From: Salipiger bermudensis HTCC2601
GTDB taxonomy: Bacteria; Pseudomonadota; Alphaproteobacteria; Rhodobacterales; Rhodobacteraceae
Length of the DNA stretch: 64,000 bases
Assembly (NCBI RefSeq): GCF_000153725.1
Contig: NZ_DS022277.1
Location: 31,242-95,241, forward strand
Direction: 5' to 3'
A model generated the notes under the pieces. It was not told the DNA's origin. It worked only from the letters and a program-made list of their open reading frames with translations, and did not search any database. Made by a program: the position numbers and the translations under genes. Shown one piece after another: positions 41,717 through 50,564 of this stretch (its first letter is position 1; the number at the start of each line of letters is the position of its first letter).

Positions 41717-42436
41717 ATGATCGAGGCAATAGATTTCAGCCTGCTTGCACTCACCTCACCGGGATGGGGCGGAGCGCTTCTCGCCGGGTTCCTGCGCTCG
41801 GTCGAACTGGCGGCAGGCGGCTATCTGCTGGGCATCGTCATCGGCCTGCTCGGCGCCACTGCCAAGCTCTACGGCGGCCGCGTGCTGCGCGACATCGCCG
41901 AGATCTACACGCTGCTCATCCGCGCGGTGCCCGAACTCGTACTGATGCTGCTGTTTTACTACGTGGGCACCGATCTGCTGAACCAGCTGATGGCCGCCTT
42001 CGGGCGCGAGGGCATCGACATCGACGGCCTCAGCGCCGGTATCCTCGTCATCGGGCTGGTGCAGGGCGGCTACGCAACCGAGGTGTTTCGCGGCGCCATC
42101 CGCGCCGTGCCGCCCGGACAGATCGAGGCCGCGCAAGCCTTCGGCATGTCGCCATTCAGGGTGTTGCGCCGCGTAACCCTGCCGGCGATGGCCCCGCACG
42201 CGCTTCCCGGCATGGCGAACCTATGGATGATCGCCACGAAGGACACGGCGCTCCTCGCCGTCATCGGGTTCTCCGAGCTGACGCTCGTGACCAAGCAGGC
42301 GGCCGCCGCGACCCGCGAATACTTCCTGTTCTTCTTCGCCGCCGGGCTTCTCTATCTCGCGCTCACCCTGATCTCGAACCTCGGCCTGCGCTGGCTAGAG
42401 CGGCGCGCCCGCCGCGGCCTGCCGGCCGCCGCCTGA
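41717..42436 (+). CDS. polar amino acid ABC transporter permease 1
   Basis: A 239-residue permease (HisQ/HisM family) with about five membrane segments. The N-terminal LLAGFLRSVELAAGGYLLGI is the His/Glu/Gln permease start and the EAA loop is GQIEAAQAFGMSPFRVLRRV near residue 135. It needs the second permease, whose gene begins 10 bases after its stop, to form the heterodimeric channel. Start ATG 41717. Confidence 0.9.
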   Translation: MIEAIDFSLLALTSPGWGGALLAGFLRSVELAAGGYLLGIVIGLLGATAKLYGGRVLRDIAEIYTLLIRAVPELVLMLLFYYVGTDLLNQLMAAFGREGIDIDGLSAGILVIGLVQGGYATEVFRGAIRAVPPGQIEAAQAFGMSPFRVLRRVTLPAMAPHALPGMANLWMIATKDTALLAVIGFSELTLVTKQAAAATREYFLFFFAAGLLYLALTLISNLGLRWLERRARRGLPAAA

Positions 42437-42446
42437 GGAGCGTATC

Positions 42447-43277
42447 ATGCCCGATATCGACATCGTCACCCCGATCCACCCTGCCCCCGCGCTGCCTTTG
42501 CGCGCGCGCCTCGCGCCGCTGCTGATGCCGCACCGCCTTGTCATGGCCGGGCTGGCCCTCGCCGCGCTGCTGGCAATCATCACCCAGATGGAGTGGAGCT
42601 GGCTACCGGTCTACCTGCCCAAGATCGGCGACGGCCTGCTGGTGACGCTTGTATTGCTGGCGTCCAGCGTCATAGCGGGCTTTGCCCTCGCGCTGCCGCT
42701 GGGGGCCGTACAGGTGACCGGCCCGGCGCCTTTGCGCTGGCTGGCAACCGGCTTCTGCACGGTGATCCGCGGCACGCCGCTGCTGCTGCAACTCTGGCTG
42801 ATCTATTACGGGCTCGGCGCGCTTTTCGCGCAGTTCCCCGAGATACGCGGCTCGTGGCTCTGGCCCTACCTGCGGCAGGCCTGGCCCTATGGCTTCCTGA
42901 CGCTGACGCTTTCCTTCGCCGCCTATCAGGGCGAAATCATGCGCGGGGCCTTTGCCGGAGTGCCGCGCGGTGAACTGGAGGCCGCTCGGGCCTTCGGGAT
43001 GCCGCGGCTCATGGTGTTCCGCCGGGTCTGGTTCCCGCGCGCCGTGCACCGGGCCCTGCCGACGCTGGCGGGCGAGATCATCCTGCAACTCAAGGCGACG
43101 CCCCTGGTGGCAACCATCACCGTGACCGATCTCTACGCGGTCATCACCCGCGTGCGGCAGGACACCTACCTGACCTACGAGCCGCTGCTGCTGCTGATCG
43201 CCATCTACCTGTGCCTGAGCGGGACGCTGACGATCGTGCTGCGCTGGCTCGAGGGCCGGGTGCCGAGCGGGCACTGA
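42447..43277 (+). CDS. polar amino acid ABC transporter permease 2
   Basis: A 276-residue permease with an extended polar N-terminus (about 30 residues, proline rich) and then YLPKIGDGLLVTLVLLASSV, a conserved FIRGTPLL-like VIRGTPLLLQLWLIYYGLG, and the EAA loop GELEAARAFGMPRLMVFRRV. It completes the operon. The gene ends 19 bases before the convergent GhrA-like gene, so the operon stops there. Confidence 0.9.
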   Translation: MPDIDIVTPIHPAPALPLRARLAPLLMPHRLVMAGLALAALLAIITQMEWSWLPVYLPKIGDGLLVTLVLLASSVIAGFALALPLGAVQVTGPAPLRWLATGFCTVIRGTPLLLQLWLIYYGLGALFAQFPEIRGSWLWPYLRQAWPYGFLTLTLSFAAYQGEIMRGAFAGVPRGELEAARAFGMPRLMVFRRVWFPRAVHRALPTLAGEIILQLKATPLVATITVTDLYAVITRVRQDTYLTYEPLLLLIAIYLCLSGTLTIVLRWLEGRVPSGH

Positions 43278-43296
43278 GCCCGCCCGCTCCGCCCCG

Positions 43297-44253
43297 TCAG
43301 TAGCCGCGCGAGCGATCCACGGCATAGGCCATGGGTCGCCCGTCGCGCAGCGCCCGCGCGGTCTCGATGACCTGCGCGGCCACCACCTCCGGCAGCGAGT
43401 CGCTGGCGACGTGCGGCGTCAGCCGCAACCGCGCGTCGCGCCAGAAGCGGTGCGTTGCCGGAAGCGGCTCCTCGCGGAAGACGTCGAGCGTCGCCCCCTT
43501 GAGCTGTCCACTGTCCAGAGCGGCCTCCAGATCCGTCTCGACAAGATGCTCGCCGCGCCCGATCTGCACCAGCGACGCGCCCGGCGCGAGGCGGTCGAAG
43601 AGCGCCCCGTTCAGCACGTTCTCGGTCTCGGCGGTCAGCGGCAGCACGTTGACGAGATGGTCCGCGCCCTCGGCGGCAGACGTCACCGCGCCGGGACCGG
43701 TCAGGTAGCTGACACCATCCAGCTGAAGCTCGGGCATGCTGCAGCAGGCGACACGGACGGCAAAGCCAATCGCCCGCAATCCCCGGACCACGGCACGCCC
43801 CATGGTCCCGTGCCCAAGCACGGCCACCTGCACCGCGGCTGGCGCACGCATTTGGATTGGAGACCACCGCGCCTGAGCGGCGTTTCGCGCCATTTCTTCA
43901 AAGCCACGCTCATGATGCAGCACTTCGTGGACTGCGAAGCCCGCCATGAGTTCGGCCTGGTGCGGATCGCGGACCCGTGCCACGGCCACCGTTTTCGGCA
44001 GGCCCGGATGGGACAGCAGCGCATCGACTCCCGCGGCGACGGACATGGCGAGTCCGAGGTTCCGATAGGGCGCGAACGCCCCTTCCCCCGGCTCCCAGCA
44101 GATCGCGAAGCGCACGTCCTCGGGCCGGTCGATCTCATCCGGGTGACGCAGCACGACATCCTTCGCTGCACGCCGAAGCGCGTCGCCGTAGAGCGCATCA
44201 AGGTCAGTTGTCGCGCTGAGATAGACGCCAGTGATGGGAGTAGTCTCGGACAT
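43297..44253 (-). CDS. GhrA-like D-2-hydroxyacid dehydrogenase
   Basis: A 318-residue NADPH-type dehydrogenase of the glyoxylate/hydroxypyruvate reductase A kind. The Rossmann motif is VAVLGHGTMGRAVVRGL near residue 143; the catalytic arginine is in VQIGRGEHLVE, the glutamate in DVFREEPLP and the histidine in LTPHVASDS. It is convergent to the amino acid uptake operon. Its promoter carries a 17-bp palindrome sharing 9 bases with the uptake-operon operator, so it likely belongs to the same regulon. The pathway would be amino acid to 2-oxo acid (aminotransferase) to 2-hydroxy acid (this enzyme). Confidence 0.86.
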   Translation of the reverse strand: MSETTPITGVYLSATTDLDALYGDALRRAAKDVVLRHPDEIDRPEDVRFAICWEPGEGAFAPYRNLGLAMSVAAGVDALLSHPGLPKTVAVARVRDPHQAELMAGFAVHEVLHHERGFEEMARNAAQARWSPIQMRAPAAVQVAVLGHGTMGRAVVRGLRAIGFAVRVACCSMPELQLDGVSYLTGPGAVTSAAEGADHLVNVLPLTAETENVLNGALFDRLAPGASLVQIGRGEHLVETDLEAALDSGQLKGATLDVFREEPLPATHRFWRDARLRLTPHVASDSLPEVVAAQVIETARALRDGRPMAYAVDRSRGY

Positions 44254-44291
44254 GGTTGCGGCTCCCTTTCAAAACCGCGCACCGTATTGCA

Positions 44292-44308
44292 CAACTGTAC
44301 AACAGTTG
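44292..44308. promoter_or_regulatory. 17-bp palindromic operator CAACTG-TACAA-CAGTTG
   Basis: CAACTGTACAACAGTTG is a perfect inverted repeat of 6-base arms around TACAA, 39 bases upstream of the GhrA-like gene. The right half GTACAACAG is identical to the element at 39992-40000. The symmetry suits a TetR dimer; the BetI-like regulator at 39243 is the best candidate. Confidence 0.6.
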
Positions 44309-44409
44309 CCATCCCAATCCGCTCACACCATAGGAAATGGCGTGTCAACCTGCGGTCGTTGTCTCACGAATAGGGGTACCTCGCTCCTCACACGAATGAC
44401 GCACGCTCA

Positions 44410-46926
44410 TCACGATGCGTGCGAAGCAGGTGTCTCCCGAAGATCGGCGGAGTAGAGGTCACGCAAGGGTTCTTCAGTGACAGGCTTTGGAACGAACGCA
44501 ACAGTCCGAGGCAAATCCGGTGGCGCGCGGCGCGTGGACATAAGCGCGAAACGACAATCAGGGAAGAGGCCACGCGCCCTGTCGATCAGATCGCGACCGC
44601 TGAACCCGTCATCAAGCCAAAGATCGGCCAACATCAGGTCGAGATGCTCAAGGTCCTTCAAGACCTCGATCGCCTCCGCATAAGACGCGGAGCGAATGAC
44701 CTCTGCCCCGAGGGCTTCCAGAATGCTGCAGGATCGCGTGAGCGCTGCCGGATCATCATCGATGACCAGTGCGGTCCTCGGACTGACCGGAGGCGACGTC
44801 TCTTGTGCATCCTCCTGTCGCGGGAAGAACATGGTAACCGTCGTCCCATGGAATGAGGGGGCGGTTGCTGTTTCGATGTCGAGACGACCTCCGGATTGAT
44901 GCACAAAGCCGTCGACCATCGACAACCCCAAGCCAGTGCCGCCGCCATCTTGCCTGCGCGTGAAAAAAGGATCCGTCGCGTGGCGCAGCACATCTTCGGA
45001 CATGCCGCACCCGCTGTCGCGTACCGCGACCTCGACCACGTCGCTGGCTTTCACAGACACCACGATCCGCCCCGCGTCGGCACCTGTCGCGACGATGGCC
45101 TGACTGGCATTGATGCACAAATTGAGGATGGCGCTCTCAAGCTGGCCGGGATCGACGAGACAGGTCGCTGGGGTCTCGGGAACGTCCACGATCAGCGAGA
45201 CCTGCTCCGGGATGGCGATTTCGAGAAGATCCGCCATGCCCGTCACAAGTTCCGAGACATCCGTCACCTGCGGCGCGAGATGCTGCTTGCGGGCAAAGGC
45301 CAAAAGCCGCTCCGTCAGGCTTGTTCCCAGATCGACCGCCGCCCCTAGTCGTCCGTGCAAATCGCGTCGACGCTCCGGTTCGGCTTGCTCCAGCAGGTGG
45401 AGGTTGCCAGAGATGCTCGAGAGGATATTTCCGAAATCATGTGCCACTTCTCCCGAGACTTTTCCCAAGGCCTCGACCCGGCGGATTGCCTCCAGCCGAG
45501 CCTCCATGCGCTTGCGTTCGGTGGTCTCGGAGATCAGCCAGACCTGGCCGCCGTCAGGCAGGGGCGACTTGTGTATCTCGATCACGTTTCCATCGGGATC
45601 ACCATATTCCTCGAAGCCGCCTCGCTCATCTCCTCCGGCCCCTTGGCAGAAAGGGGAGGCTGCGATCAGGCCGCTCATTCGATCGGATGCTCCTTCGATA
45701 TCCGGCGGCAGGCGGAGCAGGTTTCTCAGGTTCTCGTTCTCGGCGATGATCCGACCGTCCGCCGCCTCGACCGCGACGCCATCCTTTATGTTTTGAAAAA
45801 CGCGCGAAAACAGCGCATTTTGCTGTCGCATCTGCGCCGTGCGCCGGTCCAGTTTGCGGGCGTTGTCGCGGAACACGCCGAACGCCGTGAACAGTTGACC
45901 AATCTCGTCGCGGGATGTCGGCGGATCGGGCAGGTCCACGCGCAGGTTTCCCGAAGCGAGCCGACGCATGGCGCCGGAGATGCGCTCGAGATTGCGTGCG
46001 ACGTGCCGCGACACGTAGATCGAGGAGGTCACCGCAACGACAAGGCTCGCAACGATCAACGCGAGAAAGGCATTGCGCGCGAAGGCCAAAGTGTTCGACG
46101 TCGCGGCACGGGCCCGGGATAGCCGGCCCTCGGCCTGGGCGACCTTGGTCTCGGCAAAAGCGCTGACCCGACGGGTTTCCTGCCGGATGCGGAACAAAGC
46201 ATTCTCGGCATCAAGCCGGGCGGACAGATCACCGTGCTTGAGCACGAACAACCCGCTCGCGCGTTTCACGGTCGAGGAAATCTCTTCGAAAGTTTCGCGC
46301 GAGTCATTGCCGATCGTGGTTTCAAGCGTTTTGCTCTGGCGTTGGAAATCGCGAGCAAACCCGCCCAGCTCGATCAGTTCCTCGGCCCGTGCAGCGCCCA
46401 GGGCGACGGCGGTCAACTGCTGGAGCGCGCTCCAGTCCTGGCGTGTTTGCAGCGGCAACAGGTTATCCTGTGCCATCCGCCTGCTTCGGGCGTTCAGGCG
46501 GACCAGAGCCCGGTCGATGGCATCCAGCTCCGCCTGACGGGCGCTTTGCGGGAGCAGCGCCTGTGCCAGATCCTCGATGGCGATCCCCAACCGCGCCAGC
46601 GGCAGCTCCAGCGCGGGATCGTTGGCCGAGGACTGTCGCACGCGGCCGAGGTTCGCCATGACCCCGGCGACTTCCTGTTCCAACTGGTAGGGCGTAAAGA
46701 GCGCAAACAGGAACGGCGCCGAAGTCGCAAGATCGGAGGCTTCACGCGACAGATCCATCGCGGCGGCAACCTCGGTCAACGTGTCGCGATGCAGCACATT
46801 CATCCAGATTTCGGTGCGATCAAGGACCCGCAATCCGATCACGCTGACCAGCAGCATGAGCGCGAACATCACTGCCAGCGCGGCGGACAGGCGAACCCGC
46901 ACGCCAAGGTCGCGAAACCACGTCAT
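44410..46926 (-). CDS. hybrid sensor histidine kinase (TorS-like)
   Basis: An 838-residue membrane-bound kinase. Two transmembrane helices (12-34 and 286-303) frame a helical periplasmic sensor (about 35-285) of the TorS kind. After them come HAMP (304-360), a PAS-like domain (370-470), HisKA with H496 (EVAHDFGN), HATPase (N box CINASQAI; G boxes RDSGCGM and GGGTGLGLSM) and a C-terminal receiver (about 735-838) with the acidic pocket IDDD and phospho-acceptor in ADLWLDDG. There is no separate HPt domain. It overlaps the response regulator gene by 4 bases and is read after it. The signal is unknown; adjacency to phnDCEE suggests it senses the transported compound. Confidence 0.88.
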   Translation of the reverse strand: MTWFRDLGVRVRLSAALAVMFALMLLVSVIGLRVLDRTEIWMNVLHRDTLTEVAAAMDLSREASDLATSAPFLFALFTPYQLEQEVAGVMANLGRVRQSSANDPALELPLARLGIAIEDLAQALLPQSARQAELDAIDRALVRLNARSRRMAQDNLLPLQTRQDWSALQQLTAVALGAARAEELIELGGFARDFQRQSKTLETTIGNDSRETFEEISSTVKRASGLFVLKHGDLSARLDAENALFRIRQETRRVSAFAETKVAQAEGRLSRARAATSNTLAFARNAFLALIVASLVVAVTSSIYVSRHVARNLERISGAMRRLASGNLRVDLPDPPTSRDEIGQLFTAFGVFRDNARKLDRRTAQMRQQNALFSRVFQNIKDGVAVEAADGRIIAENENLRNLLRLPPDIEGASDRMSGLIAASPFCQGAGGDERGGFEEYGDPDGNVIEIHKSPLPDGGQVWLISETTERKRMEARLEAIRRVEALGKVSGEVAHDFGNILSSISGNLHLLEQAEPERRRDLHGRLGAAVDLGTSLTERLLAFARKQHLAPQVTDVSELVTGMADLLEIAIPEQVSLIVDVPETPATCLVDPGQLESAILNLCINASQAIVATGADAGRIVVSVKASDVVEVAVRDSGCGMSEDVLRHATDPFFTRRQDGGGTGLGLSMVDGFVHQSGGRLDIETATAPSFHGTTVTMFFPRQEDAQETSPPVSPRTALVIDDDPAALTRSCSILEALGAEVIRSASYAEAIEVLKDLEHLDLMLADLWLDDGFSGRDLIDRARGLFPDCRFALMSTRRAPPDLPRTVAFVPKPVTEEPLRDLYSADLRETPASHAS

Positions 46927-47657
46927 CCGGCGGCCAGATGGAACACATAGCCGCGTGCCCGGCGGGTTTGCAGATGCACCGGCTTGGCGGGCACCCGCTC
47001 GATCTTGCGGCGCAGGCGCAGGATCAGCACGTCGACCGTGCGGTCGACGTAGCGTTGCGTATCGGCCCCCAATGCCTCCAGAAGCTCCTCTCGGGGAACC
47101 ACGCGTTCGGGATTGCGGGCGAGAAATTCCAGCAGGCGGTATTCGGCATTGGTCAGGGGCACCTCTTCGCCCGTGCCGTCGAGCAGCCGCCGCGCATCGA
47201 GATCGATCCGCTTTTCTCCAAACACGATCTTCCGTTTGCCCGGTGCCACGGCGCGGGCGGAAGCATGGCCGTACCGGCGCAGCACCGCCCGGATGCGCGC
47301 CACCAATTCGCGCGGATTGAAGGGCTTGATCAGGTAGTCGTCCGCGCCGGTTTCCAGCCCGATGATCTTGTCGATCTCGTCGCCCACGCCGGTCAGCATG
47401 ACGATGGGGATCTCGTGGCGCTCGCGCAGATGGATCGCCAGCGTCAGGCCGGACTCGCCCCGGAGCCGCAGGTCGATCAGCGCGAGGTCCACGGGCGGCG
47501 GGTCTCCGAGCGCGTGAAAGGCGTCGATATCCGCACAGGAGACCGCCGCGAACCCGCTGTCATGCATCAGCGCCGACAGGGTTTCGCGCACCTGCGGGTC
47601 GTCATCGACGATGGCGATGACCGGCTCCGAGCCGTCAATCGGACGGGTGGCCTGCAT
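46923..47657 (-). CDS. OmpR-family response regulator (TorR-like)
   Basis: A 244-residue regulator. The receiver has the acidic pocket VDDDPQ (18-20), phospho-acceptor D62 (LIDLRLRGE), the threonine in MLTGVGDE and the lysine in YLIKPFNPRE; the winged-helix output domain (residues 145-240) carries LTNAEYRLLEFLARNPERVV and the recognition region RTVDVLILRLRRKIE. It precedes its kinase and is divergent from phnD. GGAGGAGCGTC sits directly upstream of the ATG at 47657. It most likely activates the transport operon through the CTGTT-type repeats in the gap. Confidence 0.87.
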   Translation of the reverse strand: MQATRPIDGSEPVIAIVDDDPQVRETLSALMHDSGFAAVSCADIDAFHALGDPPPVDLALIDLRLRGESGLTLAIHLRERHEIPIVMLTGVGDEIDKIIGLETGADDYLIKPFNPRELVARIRAVLRRYGHASARAVAPGKRKIVFGEKRIDLDARRLLDGTGEEVPLTNAEYRLLEFLARNPERVVPREELLEALGADTQRYVDRTVDVLILRLRRKIERVPAKPVHLQTRRARGYVFHLAAG

Positions 47658-47766
47658 GTGACGCTCCTCCTGCGACGTGCTGGCAAGAGGCCGCCTCCCC
47701 GACGGCCAGACCCAGCCGTAGCGCAGATCACATCGGACTTTAAGCACCCGGCGCCGCTTTGTAATA

Positions 47767-47815
47767 CTGTTAACAATTCAGCGCGTGTTCTGTGGTTTCG
47801 TTAACTGTTCGATGC
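47767..47815. promoter_or_regulatory. cluster of CTGTT(C/A) repeats and two GTTAAC palindromes between response regulator and phnD
   Basis: CTGTTA (47767), GTGTTC (47785) and CTGTTC (47805) lie in the same orientation at spacings of 18 and 20 bases, and GTTAAC occurs at 47769 and 47800. CTGTT-type boxes resemble those of TorR. It is a candidate response-regulator site controlling both divergent operons. Confidence 0.3.
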
Positions 47816-47900
47816 TCGCAATCGCCGGCGCGTCGCATCTAGCCTGCCAGCATGATGCGAGATGAGCCAGCGCGCCGCTCGCTGTCAAAGGGAGGACACC

Positions 47901-48881
47901 ATGACACCATTCATCACCCGTGCGGCCACCGCACTGGGCATCCTGACGTGCAGCACGATTGCAGCCCATGCGCAGGACTGCGCCGAACGCGGCGCGCTCG
48001 ACATGCTCTATTGCGACGCCAACGGCGATCTCGTGGCCGACACGCCCACCGATCCGGCGGAGCTGACCAATCCCGATACGCTGGTCTTTGCCTATACCCC
48101 GGTCGAAGACCCCGCAGTCTATGCCGACATCTGGGAGCCGTTCATCGAGCATCTCTCCGAGGTTACCGGCAAAGACGTGCAGTTCTTCGCGGTGCAGTCC
48201 AACTCCGCAGAGGTCGAGGCGATGCGCTCCGGTCGCCTGCATGTTGCAGGCTTCTCCACCGGACCGACGCCGTTCGCGGTGAACCTCGCGGGGGCCGTGC
48301 CGTTTGCGATCATGGGCGCCGAAGACGGCCAGTTCGGCTACAAACTTCAAGTCTTCACGCAAGCCGACAGTGACATTCAGGAAGTGGCTGACCTCGCGGG
48401 CAAGCGCGTGGCCCACACCTCGCCCACGTCGAACTCCGGCAATCAGGCGCCGCGCGCGCTGTTCCCCGATATGGGCGTGGAGCCAGACAAGGACTACGAG
48501 GTGGTCTATTCCGGTTCGCATGACCAATCCATGCTGGGCGTCGTCGCGGGTGACTACGATGCAGCCCCCGTTGCCTCCGAAGTGGTGGACCGCATGGCCG
48601 AACGCGGCCTCTACGATCCCGCCGAGGTGCGTAAGATCTGGGAGAGCGACCCGTTCCCGACCACCTCCTTCACCATGGCGCACAACCTCGACCCGGAGCT
48701 CGCTGAAAAGGTGAAAGAGGCGTTCTTCTCCTTCGACTTCGCAGGCACCGCGCTGGGTGAAGAATTCGACGGCGTGTCGAAGTTCATCCCGATCACCTAC
48801 AAGGATCAGTGGGCCGTGATCCGCCAGATTCAGGCGTCCAACGGCGTGGAATACACCCCGCAGGGTCTCGCCGCGAACTGA
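47901..48881 (+). CDS. phnD: phosphonate-type ABC transporter substrate-binding protein
   Basis: A 326-residue PhnD-family periplasmic protein with a signal peptide (cleavage near IAAHA-QDC, residue 24). LVFAYTPVEDPAVYADIWEP is the PhnD start; VQFFAVQSNSAEVEAMRSGR and AHTSPTSNSGNQAPRALF are the ligand-binding loops, with the STSG-like loop read here as SPTSNSG (phosphonate or phosphate oxygens). GGAGG precedes the ATG. It heads an operon phnD-phnC-phnE-phnE-HAD. A phosphonate or phospho-ester ligand is likely, but no C-P lyase gene is near. Confidence 0.88.
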   Translation: MTPFITRAATALGILTCSTIAAHAQDCAERGALDMLYCDANGDLVADTPTDPAELTNPDTLVFAYTPVEDPAVYADIWEPFIEHLSEVTGKDVQFFAVQSNSAEVEAMRSGRLHVAGFSTGPTPFAVNLAGAVPFAIMGAEDGQFGYKLQVFTQADSDIQEVADLAGKRVAHTSPTSNSGNQAPRALFPDMGVEPDKDYEVVYSGSHDQSMLGVVAGDYDAAPVASEVVDRMAERGLYDPAEVRKIWESDPFPTTSFTMAHNLDPELAEKVKEAFFSFDFAGTALGEEFDGVSKFIPITYKDQWAVIRQIQASNGVEYTPQGLAAN

Positions 48882-48987
48882 TCCCCTCCGACATCGCCAG
48901 CCCGGTGCGCCCATGCGCGCCGGGCACGTTGCGCCGCCCTGCCCATCGTGGACAGGGCGCTGGCCGCGCCATTCTCAAGAGGCCCCC

Positions 48988-49761
48988 ATGCTCAAGATCA
49001 CCAACCTGACCAAGCGCTACGGCACCGGCGATCCGGTGCTGAAAGAGCTCAACCTGACGGTCGAGGGCGAACAGCTCACCTCCGTGATCGGCTCCTCCGG
49101 CGCGGGCAAGTCGACACTGTTGCGCTGCATCAATCGCCTTGTGGAACCGACCTCCGGCTCCGTCGTGCTCAATGGCACCGAATTCACCAACCTGTCCCGC
49201 CGCGAGCTGCGCACCGCGCGCCGCCGCATCGGCATGGTCTTCCAGAGCTTCAACCTCATCGACCGGCTGACCGTGATGGAGAACGTGCAGGCCGGGCGCC
49301 TGGGCTACATCTCGACATGGGCCGCGCTGACCCGCCGCTACCCCAAGGACGACATTCGCCGCGCCTTCGAGCTGATGGAGCGTGTGGGCATCGCCCATTA
49401 CGCCGACAAGCGCGCCGACGAACTCTCGGGCGGCGAGCGCCAGCGCGTCGGCGTGGTCCGCGCGCTGATGCAGCGACCCGAAATCCTGCTGGCCGATGAG
49501 CCCACCGCCTCGCTCGACCCCAAGACCTCGGAGCAGATCATGTCGCTCCTGCGCGACCTTGCAAACGAGCTGAACCTGCCCGTCATCATCAACATCCACA
49601 ATGTGACCGAGGCCAAGGAGTTCTCCGACCGCATCGTCGGCATGCGCTATGGCCGGATTATCTTTGACGACAAGCCAGCCGCGCTGACACGCGCAGAGAT
49701 GGACCAGATCTACGCGGGCGTTCCCGCACAGGACCGCGCCGAGGCGGGGGCCGCCGCATGA
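48988..49761 (+). CDS. phnC: phosphonate-type ABC transporter ATP-binding protein
   Basis: A 257-residue ATPase of the PhnC group. Walker A is IGSSGAGKST near residue 36, the Q-loop is VFQSFNLIDRLTVMENV, the signature is ELSGGERQRVGVVRALMQ and Walker B is ILLADEPTASLDP. The GYISTWAALTRRYPKDD insert is the PhnC-specific region. It lies 106 bases after phnD, in a gap that can form a hairpin (GCCCTG / CAGGGC), and overlaps the first permease by 4 bases. Confidence 0.92.
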   Translation: MLKITNLTKRYGTGDPVLKELNLTVEGEQLTSVIGSSGAGKSTLLRCINRLVEPTSGSVVLNGTEFTNLSRRELRTARRRIGMVFQSFNLIDRLTVMENVQAGRLGYISTWAALTRRYPKDDIRRAFELMERVGIAHYADKRADELSGGERQRVGVVRALMQRPEILLADEPTASLDPKTSEQIMSLLRDLANELNLPVIINIHNVTEAKEFSDRIVGMRYGRIIFDDKPAALTRAEMDQIYAGVPAQDRAEAGAAA

Positions 49762-50564
49762 GCGCGACGTCCGATACCCGTCCAGACAGCTGGCGCAAAC
49801 CGCCCTTCATCGCCAACCCCTTGCTGCGCTACGCGCTCTATCTCGGAGCGCTTGTCTACATCGTCTTCACCCTCGCCACGCTGCCCATCGACTGGGACCG
49901 CGTCTCCGACGGGCTCAGCCGGGCACAGCGCATCTTCAGCGGGGCCTTTCCGCCCAGCTTCGACCGCGCGGGCCTGCTCTTTGACGGTTTCATGGAAAGC
50001 CTGAAAATTGCGATCATCGCCACCATGGGTGGGATCATCCTTTCCGTCCCGCTTGCCTTCATGGCCGCGGGCAACATCGCGCCCAAACCCATTTATCTGC
50101 TGGGTCGCGCGATCGTCATCATTGCCCGCAGCTTCCACCCGGTCATCGTCGCCATCATCTTCGTCAAGGCGGTGGGCTTTGGCCCCTTCGCGGGCGCTCT
50201 GACGCTGGTCGTCTATTCCGTGGGGTTCGTCGCCAAGCTGCTGGCCGAACGCATCGAGGAGATCGACTTCGGACAGGTGGAGGCCATGCGCTCCGCCGGA
50301 GCCGGGTTTCTCACGACCCAGGTCTACGCCGTGCTGCCGCAGGTCATGCCGCGCCTCGTGGGTCTCGGGATTTACCAGCTCGACAGCAATCTGCGGGCCT
50401 CGGCCGTGGTCGGCATCGTCGGCGCGGGGGGCATCGGCGCGACGCTGGCCAATGCGTTCGGCCGCTACGACTACGACTTCGCCCTTGCCATCACCATGGT
50501 CATCGTCGGCGTGATCCTCGTCTCCGAGGCCGTCAGCGGCGTCATCCGAAAGCGCATCACATGA
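49758..50564 (+). CDS. phnE: phosphonate-type ABC transporter permease 1
   Basis: A 268-residue permease with about six membrane segments. The EAA-like loop is QVEAMRSAGAGFLTTQVYAVLP near residue 175 and the C-terminal NLRASAVVGIVGAGGIGATL is typical of PhnE. The ATG overlaps the phnC stop (ATGA). Residues 1-30 are soluble. It forms the channel with the second PhnE, whose gene overlaps it by 4 bases. Confidence 0.9.
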   Translation: MSATSDTRPDSWRKPPFIANPLLRYALYLGALVYIVFTLATLPIDWDRVSDGLSRAQRIFSGAFPPSFDRAGLLFDGFMESLKIAIIATMGGIILSVPLAFMAAGNIAPKPIYLLGRAIVIIARSFHPVIVAIIFVKAVGFGPFAGALTLVVYSVGFVAKLLAERIEEIDFGQVEAMRSAGAGFLTTQVYAVLPQVMPRLVGLGIYQLDSNLRASAVVGIVGAGGIGATLANAFGRYDYDFALAITMVIVGVILVSEAVSGVIRKRIT

